A stretch of DNA of 64,000 nt from Viola odorata (Eukaryota; Streptophyta; Magnoliopsida; Malpighiales; Violaceae), in contig OY829539.1 in the NCBI GenBank assembly GCA_963691705.1, positions 75,179,255-75,243,254 of the forward strand, read 5' to 3'. The notes under the pieces are model-generated. The model was not told where the DNA came from. It ran no database searches and saw only the letters and a program-made list of their open reading frames with translations. How positions within the stretch are numbered: position 1 is the first letter of the stretch; every line of letters starts with the position of its first letter. Shown in pieces: positions 48,121-58,199 of the stretch. A program made the position numbers and the translations under genes.

Positions 48121-48719
48121 TTTTCCAGTTTTATGGTTTGGTTTATGAGTTTGAGATCTAAAAAATCGGATCGAATTGGAACTATCCGGTTCGGTCCAAA
48201 AAAAAACTCAAACTGAACCGGGCCAAACCGGCAGTTCCGGTTCAGTTTCCGAATACTTTTATTCTTCTAATTTTACCGCAGATAAGACTGCGCGACCAAG
48301 GATAACAACAGAGGAAACCGCATCAATCCTTATTTCTGCGAAACGTCGTCACTTTGGAAGGGACTTTAATTATTTCTTATTTTCTTTATTTTTTTTTCAA
48401 GTATCGTTGAGTATGGCCTATAATCGGCAGTAAAATCCAGCAATATGGGACTTCATAATTGATATGGAAGAATCTAAAAAGTTTTATTACTAGTGATATC
48501 CACAAAATTTTCAGCTTTCAAACTCCACAATCTTTCTCAATATAATATACACGACCATCAGCCAAACAAGCTAATCGATGATCAAGAGATAGATGGCATT
48601 GCACAACATATGATAACCAGGACGGTGATCAAATACAGAAACAGCATCACATCCAATGCAAAGTTACTGAATTTCAGTAACAAACCTATGTACAAAACAA
48701 GGTCAAACTACAAAAATTT
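48121..48719. repeat. Duplicated FRS 3' flank
   Basis: 48121-48250 matches the insert-like sequence at about 42932-43048. 48255-48485 matches the block downstream of the FRS gene seen at 43050, 46795 and 50865. 48490-48719 closely follows 51325-51570, the immediate 3' flank of the intact FRS gene. No ORF of significance. Confidence 0.8.
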
Positions 48720-49192
48720 GCCCTGATGCGGCCGGACAGTTACCTTGGCCAGCAGAGTTTTTTCACACCCTCTCAAAACCTCAACTGCTAGTTTCTCAAA
48801 AGACGTTGTCCCTGACTCTATGTATTTACATGATGTTTCCCTCAAACTCCACACCATTAACGTCTTGAGCTCATGAGAGGTAAGACCAGATTCAATTTTA
48901 CAAACAGCGCCATGTTCTGCATTTCTCGTCCACCGATGGAAAAGGTACCGGGATGGAATTTCCCTGATATCCAACAGGTTGAAGATTCTCAAAACATGCC
49001 TGCAAAGAACGCCTTCAAACTCAAACTTTTGACAGCTATAAGTAACATTGAAATTGGAGGCAGTAAGGGTAACAACATGCTTCTCAGCCTCGTTCCCACA
49101 TCTTCGAACTGAAAACCTGCTGACGATCCCTTCTTCATTAGTCTTTATTCCAAGGAAATTATAGGATTGTAGAAGTTCATTTTGAAATATTT
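48720..49192 (-). pseudogene. Broken 3' fragment of the FRS gene (fragment 2)
   Basis: This matches the last 155 or so codons of the intact FRS gene (about 51575-52045): ELLQSYNFLGIK, RFSVRRCGNEAEK, the SWIM region and IESGTTSFEK. It has no N-terminal two thirds, and the homology ends abruptly at 49192 in an unrelated unit-border sequence. The first SWIM cysteine is replaced (VTYSCQ instead of VTCSCQ). A short deletion after SFEK removes two codons (YK), and a later indel changes the C-terminus from GGKKLCWPR to an unrelated tail. It should be a dead duplicate. Confidence 0.9.
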
Positions 49193-49517
49193 TGTGTGTG
49201 TATTTTAATGACAAATAAACAAATGTTTGAATTTTACATACAAGAAAGAGGAAATTTTGATCGTAAGACAGTTCAACAACCGGATAGTACATTAAAGAAT
49301 GTGACACAGTTAGTTCAGAAGCTGCATTTTAGTCTCAAAAACTAAAAATAAAATAAAGTACACAACCTACATTTTCGGCTATACATGCCCGAATAAGGGA
49401 CACATCGTGTTCTGGCACAAGCCATACCATGGCTCTAGACGCTTCGTCTGCCCATCTCCTCGCCACCTCTGAAGACTGTTTCATAAACATTACAAAGCTA
49501 ATTATGCTTATCGGGGT

Positions 49518-50636
49518 TTACCTCCCAACATATGCGTTAGGTGAGATGAGACTCTCAATACAGGTGCCTACTCCAAAGTCAGGCCCAACTGGAATTCCAT
49601 GTGTGCCGTCTTCAAAATTGCATAGCGTTAGTTCTACAATCACCTCCGGCAAAGCATCCCCATTCTTAGCAAAACCAAAAGGCTTCTTCAGACATACATA
49701 GCCTTTACTAATACTAGTCCACGATTCGCCATTATTGTACTCACGCATCAGCCAGAGGTGATCATCATCATTGTCATCAACACAAAGACATCCATTTAAA
49801 ACTCCCACTGACATGCGAGCAATAAGCACCGGGACTGGCAATGACATTTCCCGAAATGTCTCCTCCTCTAAATCAAAGGCCAAAATCAGACCTTTGCGAT
49901 TTCCATCATCCTCAATGATACATGGCCAATGAAGAGCTCCATTAAGCGGCACCCCAAGCAGCGCCCCACTGATATTAATTTTAACAAAATGATAACGAGC
50001 AAGACATGCAAGTTCAATTCTATGCCAAGTATCAGATCGGAGTGAATAAACAAAAACACCATAACCAGTTACAGTATTGTCAATTATCACCAGCTTGTAA
50101 TCATCACTCGTTGAAGCATAACCAAACCCAAGTGGAATTGAGTAGTACTCTGTATAATCAAGCAAAGATCCTTCGGGAATCCTCCTAGATTCTCCCGTAC
50201 AAGGATTAATCACTAAAAAGGTTTCTGGATCCCAACCGATTGAGCAAACCAATCCGTTAGAAGAATGAATAATCAGAAGACAACCCACCAAAATGTGATT
50301 ATCTGTCACTGGATGATCAAACACTACTAAACCCTTATCGCTAACATCATCAACATTAATCGAATCCCAATCAACACAATAAAGGTTTGAGTTATGCCAC
50401 CAAACGATCAGTATCTTCCCCTGGTTGCTGTTCAAAGCTAGATCGAGATGGGTTTTGGCGAATTGGGGACTAGATATTATGGAAAGCCATGATTTGGATA
50501 CACACCTGAATCTGCAGAGAGATTTGACCGGTAACCTTGAAAGGATTAGGACAATGATTTCGTGAGGAAGGTTTGGTGCGGTGGAGACTGCTTCACGTGG
50601 CTGATTTCTTCCGTACTTCTTTCTGCTTCTCGCCAT
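49518..50636 (-). CDS. F-box protein, FBA type, tandem copy C
   Basis: An intact single-exon ORF of 372 residues from MARSRKKYGR. F-box at about 20-62 (LPHEIIVLILSRLPVKSL) and FBA region with GFGYASTSDDYKLV, VYSLRSDTWHRIEL, LNGALHW, EEETFREMSLPVPV and DDHLWLMREYNNG. It is the copy nearest the intact FRS gene, and its upstream flank (to about 50865) lacks the 0.4-kb insert present upstream of copy A and the inverted-repeat element present upstream of copy B, so it best shows the ancestral arrangement. The frame extends to an ATG at 50693 (MGHLLLGSTPNPLIFHGGY). Expected role: SCF substrate receptor; the target is unknown. Confidence 0.92.
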   Translation of the reverse strand: MARSRKKYGRNQPREAVSTAPNLPHEIIVLILSRLPVKSLCRFRCVSKSWLSIISSPQFAKTHLDLALNSNQGKILIVWWHNSNLYCVDWDSINVDDVSDKGLVVFDHPVTDNHILVGCLLIIHSSNGLVCSIGWDPETFLVINPCTGESRRIPEGSLLDYTEYYSIPLGFGYASTSDDYKLVIIDNTVTGYGVFVYSLRSDTWHRIELACLARYHFVKINISGALLGVPLNGALHWPCIIEDDGNRKGLILAFDLEEETFREMSLPVPVLIARMSVGVLNGCLCVDDNDDDHLWLMREYNNGESWTSISKGYVCLKKPFGFAKNGDALPEVIVELTLCNFEDGTHGIPVGPDFGVGTCIESLISPNAYVGR

Positions 50637-51581
50637 GTATCCGCCGTGGAAAATGAGAGGGTTTGGAGTAGACCCTAGAAGAAGATGCCCCAACAGAACA
50701 GAGCGGACTTCTTCTTCGTTTTGTTATTTCGTTCGGGTAGAACGACATCGCTTTGGTAATGATTCATGGGTACATTAATGGGCTTGATAGGAGAGAGCCC
50801 AGTATTGAAAGCGTCTTTTTCATCCAAACTCCCATCAGTTGGGTGTCAAAACGTCCTTTTATTCGAAGAATTTTACCGCAGATCAGGCTGCGCGGCCAAG
50901 GATAACAAGTTAACAACAGAGGGAAACCGCATCAATCCTTATTTCTGCGAAACGTCGTCACTTTGTTATAGACTTTAATTATTTCTTATTTTTTTATTTT
51001 TTTCCCAAGTATTGTTGGATATGGGCTATAATCGGCAGTAAAATCCAGGAATATAGGACTTCATAATTGATATGGAAGAATCTAAAATGCTTTATTAGAT
51101 ACGCTAGTTGCATAAAAAATGAATCAAAGGATAGGCAAACCACGTGGCAAATACATTCGGTAATACAGAAAACCATCAGCCAACACAAGCTAACCTATGA
51201 TGGGCGCTGCACGACATATAATTTGAGGGTCCAGGAACCATGTGGCAAATACACTCTGTAATTTCTCGTATAAGTGATGTTAAGTGACAAGTTGTCTCTG
51301 TAAATGTTTTGGTTAAATCCTTTTACTAGTGATATATATCCACACAATTTTCAGCTTTCAAACTCCACAATCTTTCTCAATATAATACACACGACCATCA
51401 GCCAAACAAGCTAATCGATGATCAAGAGATAGATGGCATTGTACAACATATGATAACCAGGACTGTGATCAAATACAGAAACACCATCACATCCATTGCA
51501 AAGTTACTGAATTTCAGTAACAAACCTATGTACAAAACAAGGTCAAACTACACAAAAATTTGCCCTGATGTGGCCTGACAC
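50637..51581. other. Ancestral-type spacer between FRS gene and F-box copy C
   Basis: This spacer is the template for the repeated blocks at 43050, 46795 and 48255. It holds the 3' flank of the FRS gene and the promoter side of F-box copy C, both on the minus strand. Because it lacks the transposons found in the other copies, it can be used as an empty-site reference. Confidence 0.7.
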
Positions 51582-53864
51582 TTACCTTGGCCAGCAGAGT
51601 TTTTTCCCACCATCTCTCAAAACCTCAACTGCTAGTTTGTACTTCTCAAAAGATGTTGTCCCTGACTCTATGTATTTACATGATGTTTCCCTCAAACTCC
51701 ACACCATTAACGTCTTGAGCTCATGAGAGGTAAGACCAGACTCAATGTTACAAACAGCGCCATGTTCTGCATTTCTCGTCCACCGATGTAAAAGGTACCG
51801 GGATGGAATTTCCCTTATATCCAACAGGTTGAAGATTCTCAAAACATGCCTGCACAGAACGCCTTCAAACTCAAACATTTGACAGCTACAAGTAACATTG
51901 AAATTGGATGCAGTAAGGGTAACAGCATGCTTCTCAGCCTCGTTCCCACATCTTCGAACTGAAAACCTGCTGACGATCCCTTCTTCATTAGTCTTTATTC
52001 CAAGGAAATTATAGGATTGTAGAAGTTCATTTTGAAATATTTTGAACACAGTCAGTGTATAAAGCCTTCTACACTGATCTTCTACTGGTTCTTTCGTTTG
52101 CACAAAAGCCTGCAAATTAAAAGAGTTAAAATCCTCTTTTATTTCATCCTCACGACGTCGTTCAATGACTAGCTCATATCGAGATATGAACTCTTCAAGT
52201 GGCGTTTGTGAATTCAGAAATGTACCAAAGAATGATTCCAAACTCTCATTTGTGGGAATGCCAGCAGAAAATGTTCCTCTCAGGTACAATGGTACCCAGC
52301 TTTCACGTTTTTCATACATTTCTTTAAGCCACAAATTCTGTTTCAGGCCATATTTGTTGATAAGTGCACTCCACATGGTATTAAATTCAGTATTTGTTTG
52401 GCTGTGATAGATGCACTCCTCATATTCATATCTGAATTCGTTTGGCATGGACCTCAAATTCTCTATTTCCTTTGCCCTAATCTGCCACAGTGAAAAACGA
52501 TGGCGAGTCCCAGGGAAGACTTGGGTAATTGCTAGCTGGATGGCCACATCTTGATCAGCTATAATTGACCTTGGACGACGACCAGACATTGCCCTAACCC
52601 ATGCCTGAAACAACCAAGTGAAAGATTCCTTTGAGTCGTTGGCAATCAGTGCACACCCAAGAAGCACTGGCTGCCTGTGGTGGTTAACTCCAGTGAATGT
52701 TGCAAATGGCACCAAATAATTAGCCTTCCTGTATGAAGTATCAAACACAATAGCATCACCAAATTGACTGCATAAGAATCTCGACCTGCCATCTGCCCAT
52801 AAAACACTCATACAAGTACCATTATCAACTTCCACGGAATGAAAGAATCCTGTATCTTCTGCTTGTCTAGCTTGAAAATAATCTAGGAGCAATCTGTACC
52901 AATCACTTCCAATGTTGTTGTCACGATTTCTCCTGACAAAACCGCCACTAATTTCAGCAAGATCTAAAGAGTCTAATCCATAATTTTCCTCATCCATGAA
53001 TTTCATTGGAGGCGTATTATTTTTCTTATAAATTATTGCCTGCGGCTCAAGTTCGTGATTATGATCTTTCTGAAGACGGTCCACCATCCAAGTTCCACAA
53101 TCTTGCTTCTTGATCCTCATAAATGCTGCACAGCCTACTCTTGAAGGGTGCTGAAACCCTTCCTTGGAGCATACAAATCGCCTGGATGTTATTGATCCAT
53201 CATTCTTTGAACGAAATAGCTGACCAATGCGAATTCTAAATCCAGCATTTTCTGCATACCTTTGATAAAAGTGGTATGCTTCATCAGCAGAATTAAAGAC
53301 CAGACCTGAGCATGGTTCAGCATTTGAATGCCCTTCCTCTCCTAGCCTTTTAATGCGTTTGACATTAATGACACCAGATGGGCATGGGCGCTTGTCGTCA
53401 ACTCTTTTCTTAATCAATTTGAGTTTTGGTCTATGAGAAACCACAGTTGATGATTTTGTAGTTATAGGAGTTTTGTGAAGTAAAACAGGAGAATGACTTT
53501 CCCCTTCAACTCCAAGTTCATGATTGTGATCTTCGTGGAATTGGTCAATTACCCATTTCCCAGAATCACGTCTCTGAACCCTTACAAATGCAGGACAACC
53601 ACTCCTCGAATGAAGTTGAAAACCCTCCTTTGAGCACACAAACCTTCTTGAAGAAACTGAGCCATCAGTACGTGATCGATAGAGCTGTCCAGTCCTACTT
53701 CTAAACCCAGTACGTGCCGCATATGAATCATAAAACTCACGTGCAGCATCTGCTGTATCGAACTCTAACCCTATACAAGGTTCCATTCTAGAGTCTCTTT
53801 CATCCTCCTCACGGATCCTGCTGCTTGGTTGTACCATATCTAATGGATATGCTTGTACAATCAT
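51582..53864 (-). CDS. FRS12: FAR1-related sequence protein with two FAR1 domains (FRS7/FRS12-like)
   Basis: An intact 760-residue ORF in one exon. Two FAR1 DNA-binding domains lie in tandem (about 30-118 and 180-275), each with RRFVCSKEGFQ and a DHNHEL zinc ligand end. A Mutator-type transposase domain follows (about 365-460, with IVFDTSYRKANYLVPFATFTG, SIIADQD and HRFSLWQI), then a SWIM zinc finger CSCx10CRH in the C-terminal part. The family descends from a domesticated Mutator transposase; FHY3/FAR1 act in light signalling, and the FRS7/FRS12 pair are nuclear repressors in clock, flowering and glucosinolate control in Arabidopsis. Two FAR1 domains and neighbouring genes point to FRS7/FRS12; I cannot tell which of the two. 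The start MIVQAYPLDM follows an intron-containing leader with two minimal uORFs. Two broken 3' copies lie at 47041 and 48720. Confidence 0.93.
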   Translation of the reverse strand: MIVQAYPLDMVQPSSRIREEDERDSRMEPCIGLEFDTADAAREFYDSYAARTGFRSRTGQLYRSRTDGSVSSRRFVCSKEGFQLHSRSGCPAFVRVQRRDSGKWVIDQFHEDHNHELGVEGESHSPVLLHKTPITTKSSTVVSHRPKLKLIKKRVDDKRPCPSGVINVKRIKRLGEEGHSNAEPCSGLVFNSADEAYHFYQRYAENAGFRIRIGQLFRSKNDGSITSRRFVCSKEGFQHPSRVGCAAFMRIKKQDCGTWMVDRLQKDHNHELEPQAIIYKKNNTPPMKFMDEENYGLDSLDLAEISGGFVRRNRDNNIGSDWYRLLLDYFQARQAEDTGFFHSVEVDNGTCMSVLWADGRSRFLCSQFGDAIVFDTSYRKANYLVPFATFTGVNHHRQPVLLGCALIANDSKESFTWLFQAWVRAMSGRRPRSIIADQDVAIQLAITQVFPGTRHRFSLWQIRAKEIENLRSMPNEFRYEYEECIYHSQTNTEFNTMWSALINKYGLKQNLWLKEMYEKRESWVPLYLRGTFSAGIPTNESLESFFGTFLNSQTPLEEFISRYELVIERRREDEIKEDFNSFNLQAFVQTKEPVEDQCRRLYTLTVFKIFQNELLQSYNFLGIKTNEEGIVSRFSVRRCGNEAEKHAVTLTASNFNVTCSCQMFEFEGVLCRHVLRIFNLLDIREIPSRYLLHRWTRNAEHGAVCNIESGLTSHELKTLMVWSLRETSCKYIESGTTSFEKYKLAVEVLRDGGKKLCWPR

Positions 53865-53884
53865 GGCATTTCCACACTCTACAT
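53862..53884 (-). promoter_or_regulatory. Two minimal upstream ORFs before the FRS start codon
   Basis: Reading the minus strand, ATGTAG (53884-53879) is a start codon directly followed by a stop. Fifteen bases after it begins ATGCCATGA (53869-53861), a two-codon uORF whose TGA overlaps the main ATG in an ATGA arrangement. If the leader exon proposed here is right, ribosomes must pass both to start at the main ATG, which would lower translation or make it depend on re-initiation. Confidence 0.6.
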
Positions 53885-53903
53885 TGTTAGGGTGAGTGTC
53901 TGC

Positions 53904-54540
53904 ACTGTAGAAAAAAGTTTAAAATACCAACAAAATGTTTGTGTGAGCTAACCAGACTCAGCTTTAATATGCAGAATAGCAGTTAGTTATCCAACTACTC
54001 ATCTTTCTCGCATTAGATACGGGAGCACGGGAAAAGAGCTTGCCAAGTGAAAGCAATACTGGTAATTCAACAAGGCCAACCAGCAAAAGACCCCAAAAAA
54101 AAAACACTTTCTTTTCCTTTTTTAATCATTTTCTCAGTAACCAAACACAATCTGGAACTAAAAAAAGAAAATCTTCCAAAAAGTAAAAAAACCCACATAA
54201 ATGATGTCAAAGAAAAATAACGCAAACTCATTATGCCACATTGAGCAAAAACAAAAATAGAGGCAAACATGAATGGATTAGCCCTAAATCAAAAGCTTAA
54301 AGCTAGGGTTTTCATTCCTAATTAATTACCTTCTGAGATTGGTGAAAGAACATGAGCTTGAATCGAAGGCCATTCCTTGTAAGGATGAACACCCATGATT
54401 CATTTTGTTTTTCTTTCCCATTACAAATGGAAGGAATGACAGAATCTGAGTTTTTCATTCTGTTTTTCCCATTTAATTTGGCGGGAAATCGAGAGAGCGG
54501 GTACCTTTCTTTTGGGTGGGTAAGCAAAATCTAAGATGAG
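53904..54540 (-). promoter_or_regulatory. Leader intron and upstream leader of the FRS gene
   Basis: A donor CAGAAG/GTAATTAATT at 54330/54329 and an acceptor TTTTTTCTACAG ending at 53905 define a likely intron of about 425 bp in the 5' untranslated region on the minus strand. The leader exon lies right of 54330. Inferred from splice consensus only. Confidence 0.55.
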
Positions 54541-55917
54541 TAATGACAAGAGAAAGAAGGAGAGGGATGTTGTGGAATCTCCATCTGCAACATCTTTTGT
54601 TTGCTGGGGTTGGTTTTCAGCTGCTGCTGCTTGCGTCCGGCCCGTTGGGTAAGGTTGACCTGTGTTGTGTTGTGTGTGAGCGAGTTTTTATCAAAGAGTG
54701 GACAATAACAAAGTTTAAAAAAGAAAAAAACTGTATAGTATCACTGTATCAGTATGGGGGTGGAAAATAGAAAATGGCAAACTGATGGGTGTTTTCAGTA
54801 ATTTAAAATTATCCAAATTTGTAGAATTTTTTCTTTTGAAAACGTAATTTAATTGTTTAAATTTAATGGGTTTTCAAACGGAGAATTAAATTTAATAAAC
54901 CAATTTGAAGCATGTTTTCTTGAATTTCGAAATTTATACCTGACTATGGACTATTAATTGGAATTTATTTTTTGGTTAACCATAATGCATAAAGAATCTT
55001 GATTCTCAAATTTAATGCGCCCAAAAATAAATCTCTAAAATTGATTTATAATGTTATGCATTATTATAACAAAAACTATATGAACCATACAAAAATAAAA
55101 CAATTATAAACTAATTTGAATTTATTTTTATAAGTTTTTCTAGCCTCTTTTTAATTATATTTGAGTATGAAAATAGTCTTATTTTAATATTATTAAATAC
55201 AGAAAGTGTGAGTTTCTCAACATAATTTATTATATTCTTAAAATTCAAACTCGAAATGAAACCTTACCACTAAATAACAAGAATTTAAATTTTTTAATTT
55301 TTTTATAATTTTTGTGTGATCTTTGTTTTATAATATGTAAAAAGATGAAGAAATTCCAATTAACAAAAAAAAATTAAGGCACACGAGGTTCTGGTGCATC
55401 TAGTTAATATTTTTATAATATAGGTTATGGGTTCGAACTCTAGTATTTTTTTTCTTTAAAAAAAATGTTTAAGTTTTAAATTTAATTTTGTGAACTAATT
55501 GCACTATGAAATAAAAAATTAAAACAACATAGCCTAAAATAAAAATAGTTTAAAATTGAAGGACCGAATCGCAAAAGGGAGGAAGAAAAGTGACTGAAAT
55601 GCCCGACCCGGATATGAAAGTTGCTCGCAGTTCCTTGGATGCCCATCGGACTAAACTCTGAACTCTGCATAGACAATAATAATTCGATCGTTGAATTGAA
55701 GCTACTCAGACTTCATCGATTCGTTTAGTCCTTCACTTCTCCTTGTCATGTCCTTCACCGGTAAGTTACTATTTATCTAATTCCAATTTTTTTCCATTTA
55801 TTTTCGAACTTTCCTCCGTCAATTCATTGGAATTTTTGCATCGGAGATGTTGGATTTTACTGTATAAAGGGAAAGACCCTTTAAGGAACAGTATCAGAAT
55901 TGGTGATATTTCGAATC
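54541..55917. other. Divergent spacer between the FRS and PPR genes
   Basis: About 1.4 kb, very AT-rich from 54770 to 55560, without a recognisable gene. The ends should hold the FRS promoter and the PPR promoter and leader; a donor-like CACCG/GTAAGTT at 55760 suggests a possible leader intron for the PPR gene. Confidence 0.5.
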
Positions 55918-57546
55918 ATGGCTAGTAGAGTTTCATCATATATGGTATCCTTCTTTCGTCAAAACCTGAGTACCATTCGTCAAAACCCTGGTGCCCAGAT
56001 CCGAAAACTCACCATAGAATCCAAAGAGAGCGACTTTATTAGTGACGATGTCAAGTCAGATCAATGTCAAGAAAACCCATGCGAGAAAGATCAAAATTTT
56101 GCTGAAATAGCTAAAGAGGTATCTAAGATCACTAGAATTGAGCCCAGATGGGAACGAACTCTCATCTCTAATTACCCTTCTTTCATTTTTGCTGATCCTC
56201 GGTTCTTTCGCGCGTTTTTGAACCACCAAAGTAATGTTTTTCTATCTCTGAAGTTCTTTCATTGGCTGCATTTACACTATGGTTTTGTTCCTGATAAAAC
56301 CTCCTGCCGTGTCCTATTTGATTCGCTTTTGGATGCTAAGGCTTGTAATGCAGCAGAATGTTTCGCTGAGCTTTCAGGATTCAGTCCTGGGATGGGTTCT
56401 TTAGAGCTTTACATTCAGTGTCTTTGTGAGAGTGGGTTTGTTCAGGAAGCACGTGATATGTTGGAGAAGTGTAAAGCACTTGGAATATGATTGTCGGTGA
56501 AGACGTGGAATTTGGTTTTGCTGTGTTGTCTTAAGGTTGGTAGGACTGATCTTTTGTTCAAATTAAATCATGATATGACTGAATCTGGTGTCGCAGCGAA
56601 TGTTGAGACAGTTGAGTGTCTAATTCAAGCTTTTTGCATTGATGGGAAACTGATGGAAGGTTATAGACTCCTAAGACAGGTTTTGGAGGATGGATTTGAC
56701 CTGAGAAGTATTGCTTTCAACAAATTGATCAGTGAGTTTAGCAAGGAAGGGAATTATGATAGGGTTTCTGAACTTCTTCATATTATGATTGCAAAGCATC
56801 ACCCACCTGATCTCTATACCTATCATGGAGTCATCAATGGGCTATGCAAGAGAAAAATGTCTTCTGAGGCTCTAAGGATTTTCTACAATCTTAAGGATAG
56901 AGGTAATGCGCCAAATAGAGTTATGTATAAGACAATGATTCATGGTCTTTGTAAGACGAAACAAATTGGTGATGCCAGGAAGCTCTGGTTTCAGATGGTT
57001 AAAGAGGGAATTCTTCCGGATGAGTACACATACAACTCAATGATTTATGGTTATTGTAAGGTTGGTGATTTTGAAGAGGCCAAGAATCTGTATAATGACG
57101 TGTGCAATGCCGGTTATCCAGAAAACATTGTAAGTTACAACACGATGATTTCATGGTTGTCCTTACATGGAAGGTTAAACGACGCTCTTGACTTGTTTAA
57201 GGAAATGCCAAAAAAAGGGATTGTTCGTGATGTTTGCTCCTATTATGCTTTGATTCAAGGCTTTTGTAAAAAGGGGAGGATAGTTGACAGCATAAAGATA
57301 TTCAATGAACTACTGCTGTCCGGGTTACAGCCATCAATTTCTTGTTGCACTTCACTTTTTAAAAGCCTCTGCTTGGTAGGAGAAGTGCAAGAAGCGAAAA
57401 AGTTGTGGGATGATACGAAAAGCGGGGACCTGAAGCTAATTACCGGTGTTCATCATTTATCTCACTGTTTGACTGTGAGCAAGAACATGCAAGGCATGAA
57501 ATGTGTAGTGAAGATGCAGAAGAAAAGTCTCAATGAACAGAGCTGA
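55918..57546 (+). pseudogene. P-class PPR protein gene with one in-frame TGA
   Basis: A single open frame of 543 codons starts MASRVSSYMVSFFRQNLSTI, a likely mitochondrial targeting region, and is otherwise clean except for one TGA at 56488-56490 (after KCKALGI). The same frame resumes at once with SVKTWNLVLLCCLKVG, so both halves belong to one gene. At least five clear 35-residue PPR repeats lie in the second half (TYHGVINGLCKRKMSSEALR, YKTMIHGLCKTKQIGDARKL, TYNSMIYGYCKVGDFEEAKN, SYNTMISWLSLHGRLNDALD, YYALIQGFCKKGRIVDSIKI). PPR proteins bind organellar RNA; the target is unknown. The stop leaves a 190-residue product without most repeats. A CGA to TGA change would explain it. Alternatives: sequencing error, a polymorphism, or a truncated product still made. 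The Arabidopsis neighbour of FRS12 is also a PPR gene. Confidence 0.85.
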
Positions 57547-58199
57547 CATGATTCTTTCTTTACTTGTTGAGGGTATTTTGTTTAGGTTAGCTCACGTCCT
57601 GTAAGAGTTGCATATGCACAATCAATAATGCTTATTCAGATTATGTTGAAACTGAGATCCTTTTGGTTCATTGGAGATTTGGTGCCTAAGATTACATGTA
57701 TTAGGACCTAAGGAAGGTTTTCTGCATTTCCTATGGCACATTTTCCATTACTTATAGAGATCCTTTTCTTGATTAATGCCCAAATTTATTCCTTCTTTCT
57801 TTATTTATTTTGAATTCAATAGAGTGTTTTTTTCCCGATTAATGCCCAAAAAACTCCTCATCATAGAAAAAAAGAAGATATATTTCATGGTACTGGGTGA
57901 AAGGGTTGAGATAAATAAATCCCAGTTAAAAGAATGAAGAAGAAAATTACGAATGAAAAATTAAATGATCCCAAATTATACAAAGTCACAAATGGAAGGT
58001 CAACAGTCAACATTAAGGTTGACGCGTCACTCCACATGGTCCATCTCACGCGCCCCATTCGTCTGTCACGAATTTCACCCTCACTAACTTGTCAGTTTAG
58101 ACACCGTCTTTGCCGATAAATATTGATCCTTTACGGCTTTACCAACCTATCGACGCGTGAAAGTCCTCCTCCCAGAAAGAGACTCAAAGATACAGAGAG
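57547..58199 (+). promoter_or_regulatory. Spacer with promoter of the LIFEGUARD-like gene
   Basis: The left part holds the PPR 3' flank. Upstream of the next gene, 57998-58030 carries GGTCAACAGTCAAC (two W-boxes, TTGACC and TTGACT, on the minus strand) and TTGACGCGTCAC on the plus strand, about 170-200 bp before the start codon. W-boxes are WRKY sites. Activity is not shown by sequence. Confidence 0.5.

Noticed and set aside
56488..56490. Programmed read-through or selenocysteine at the PPR TGA
   Set aside because: Flowering plants lack selenocysteine machinery and the context TGATTG is not a known plant read-through signal; a mutation or base error is simpler.
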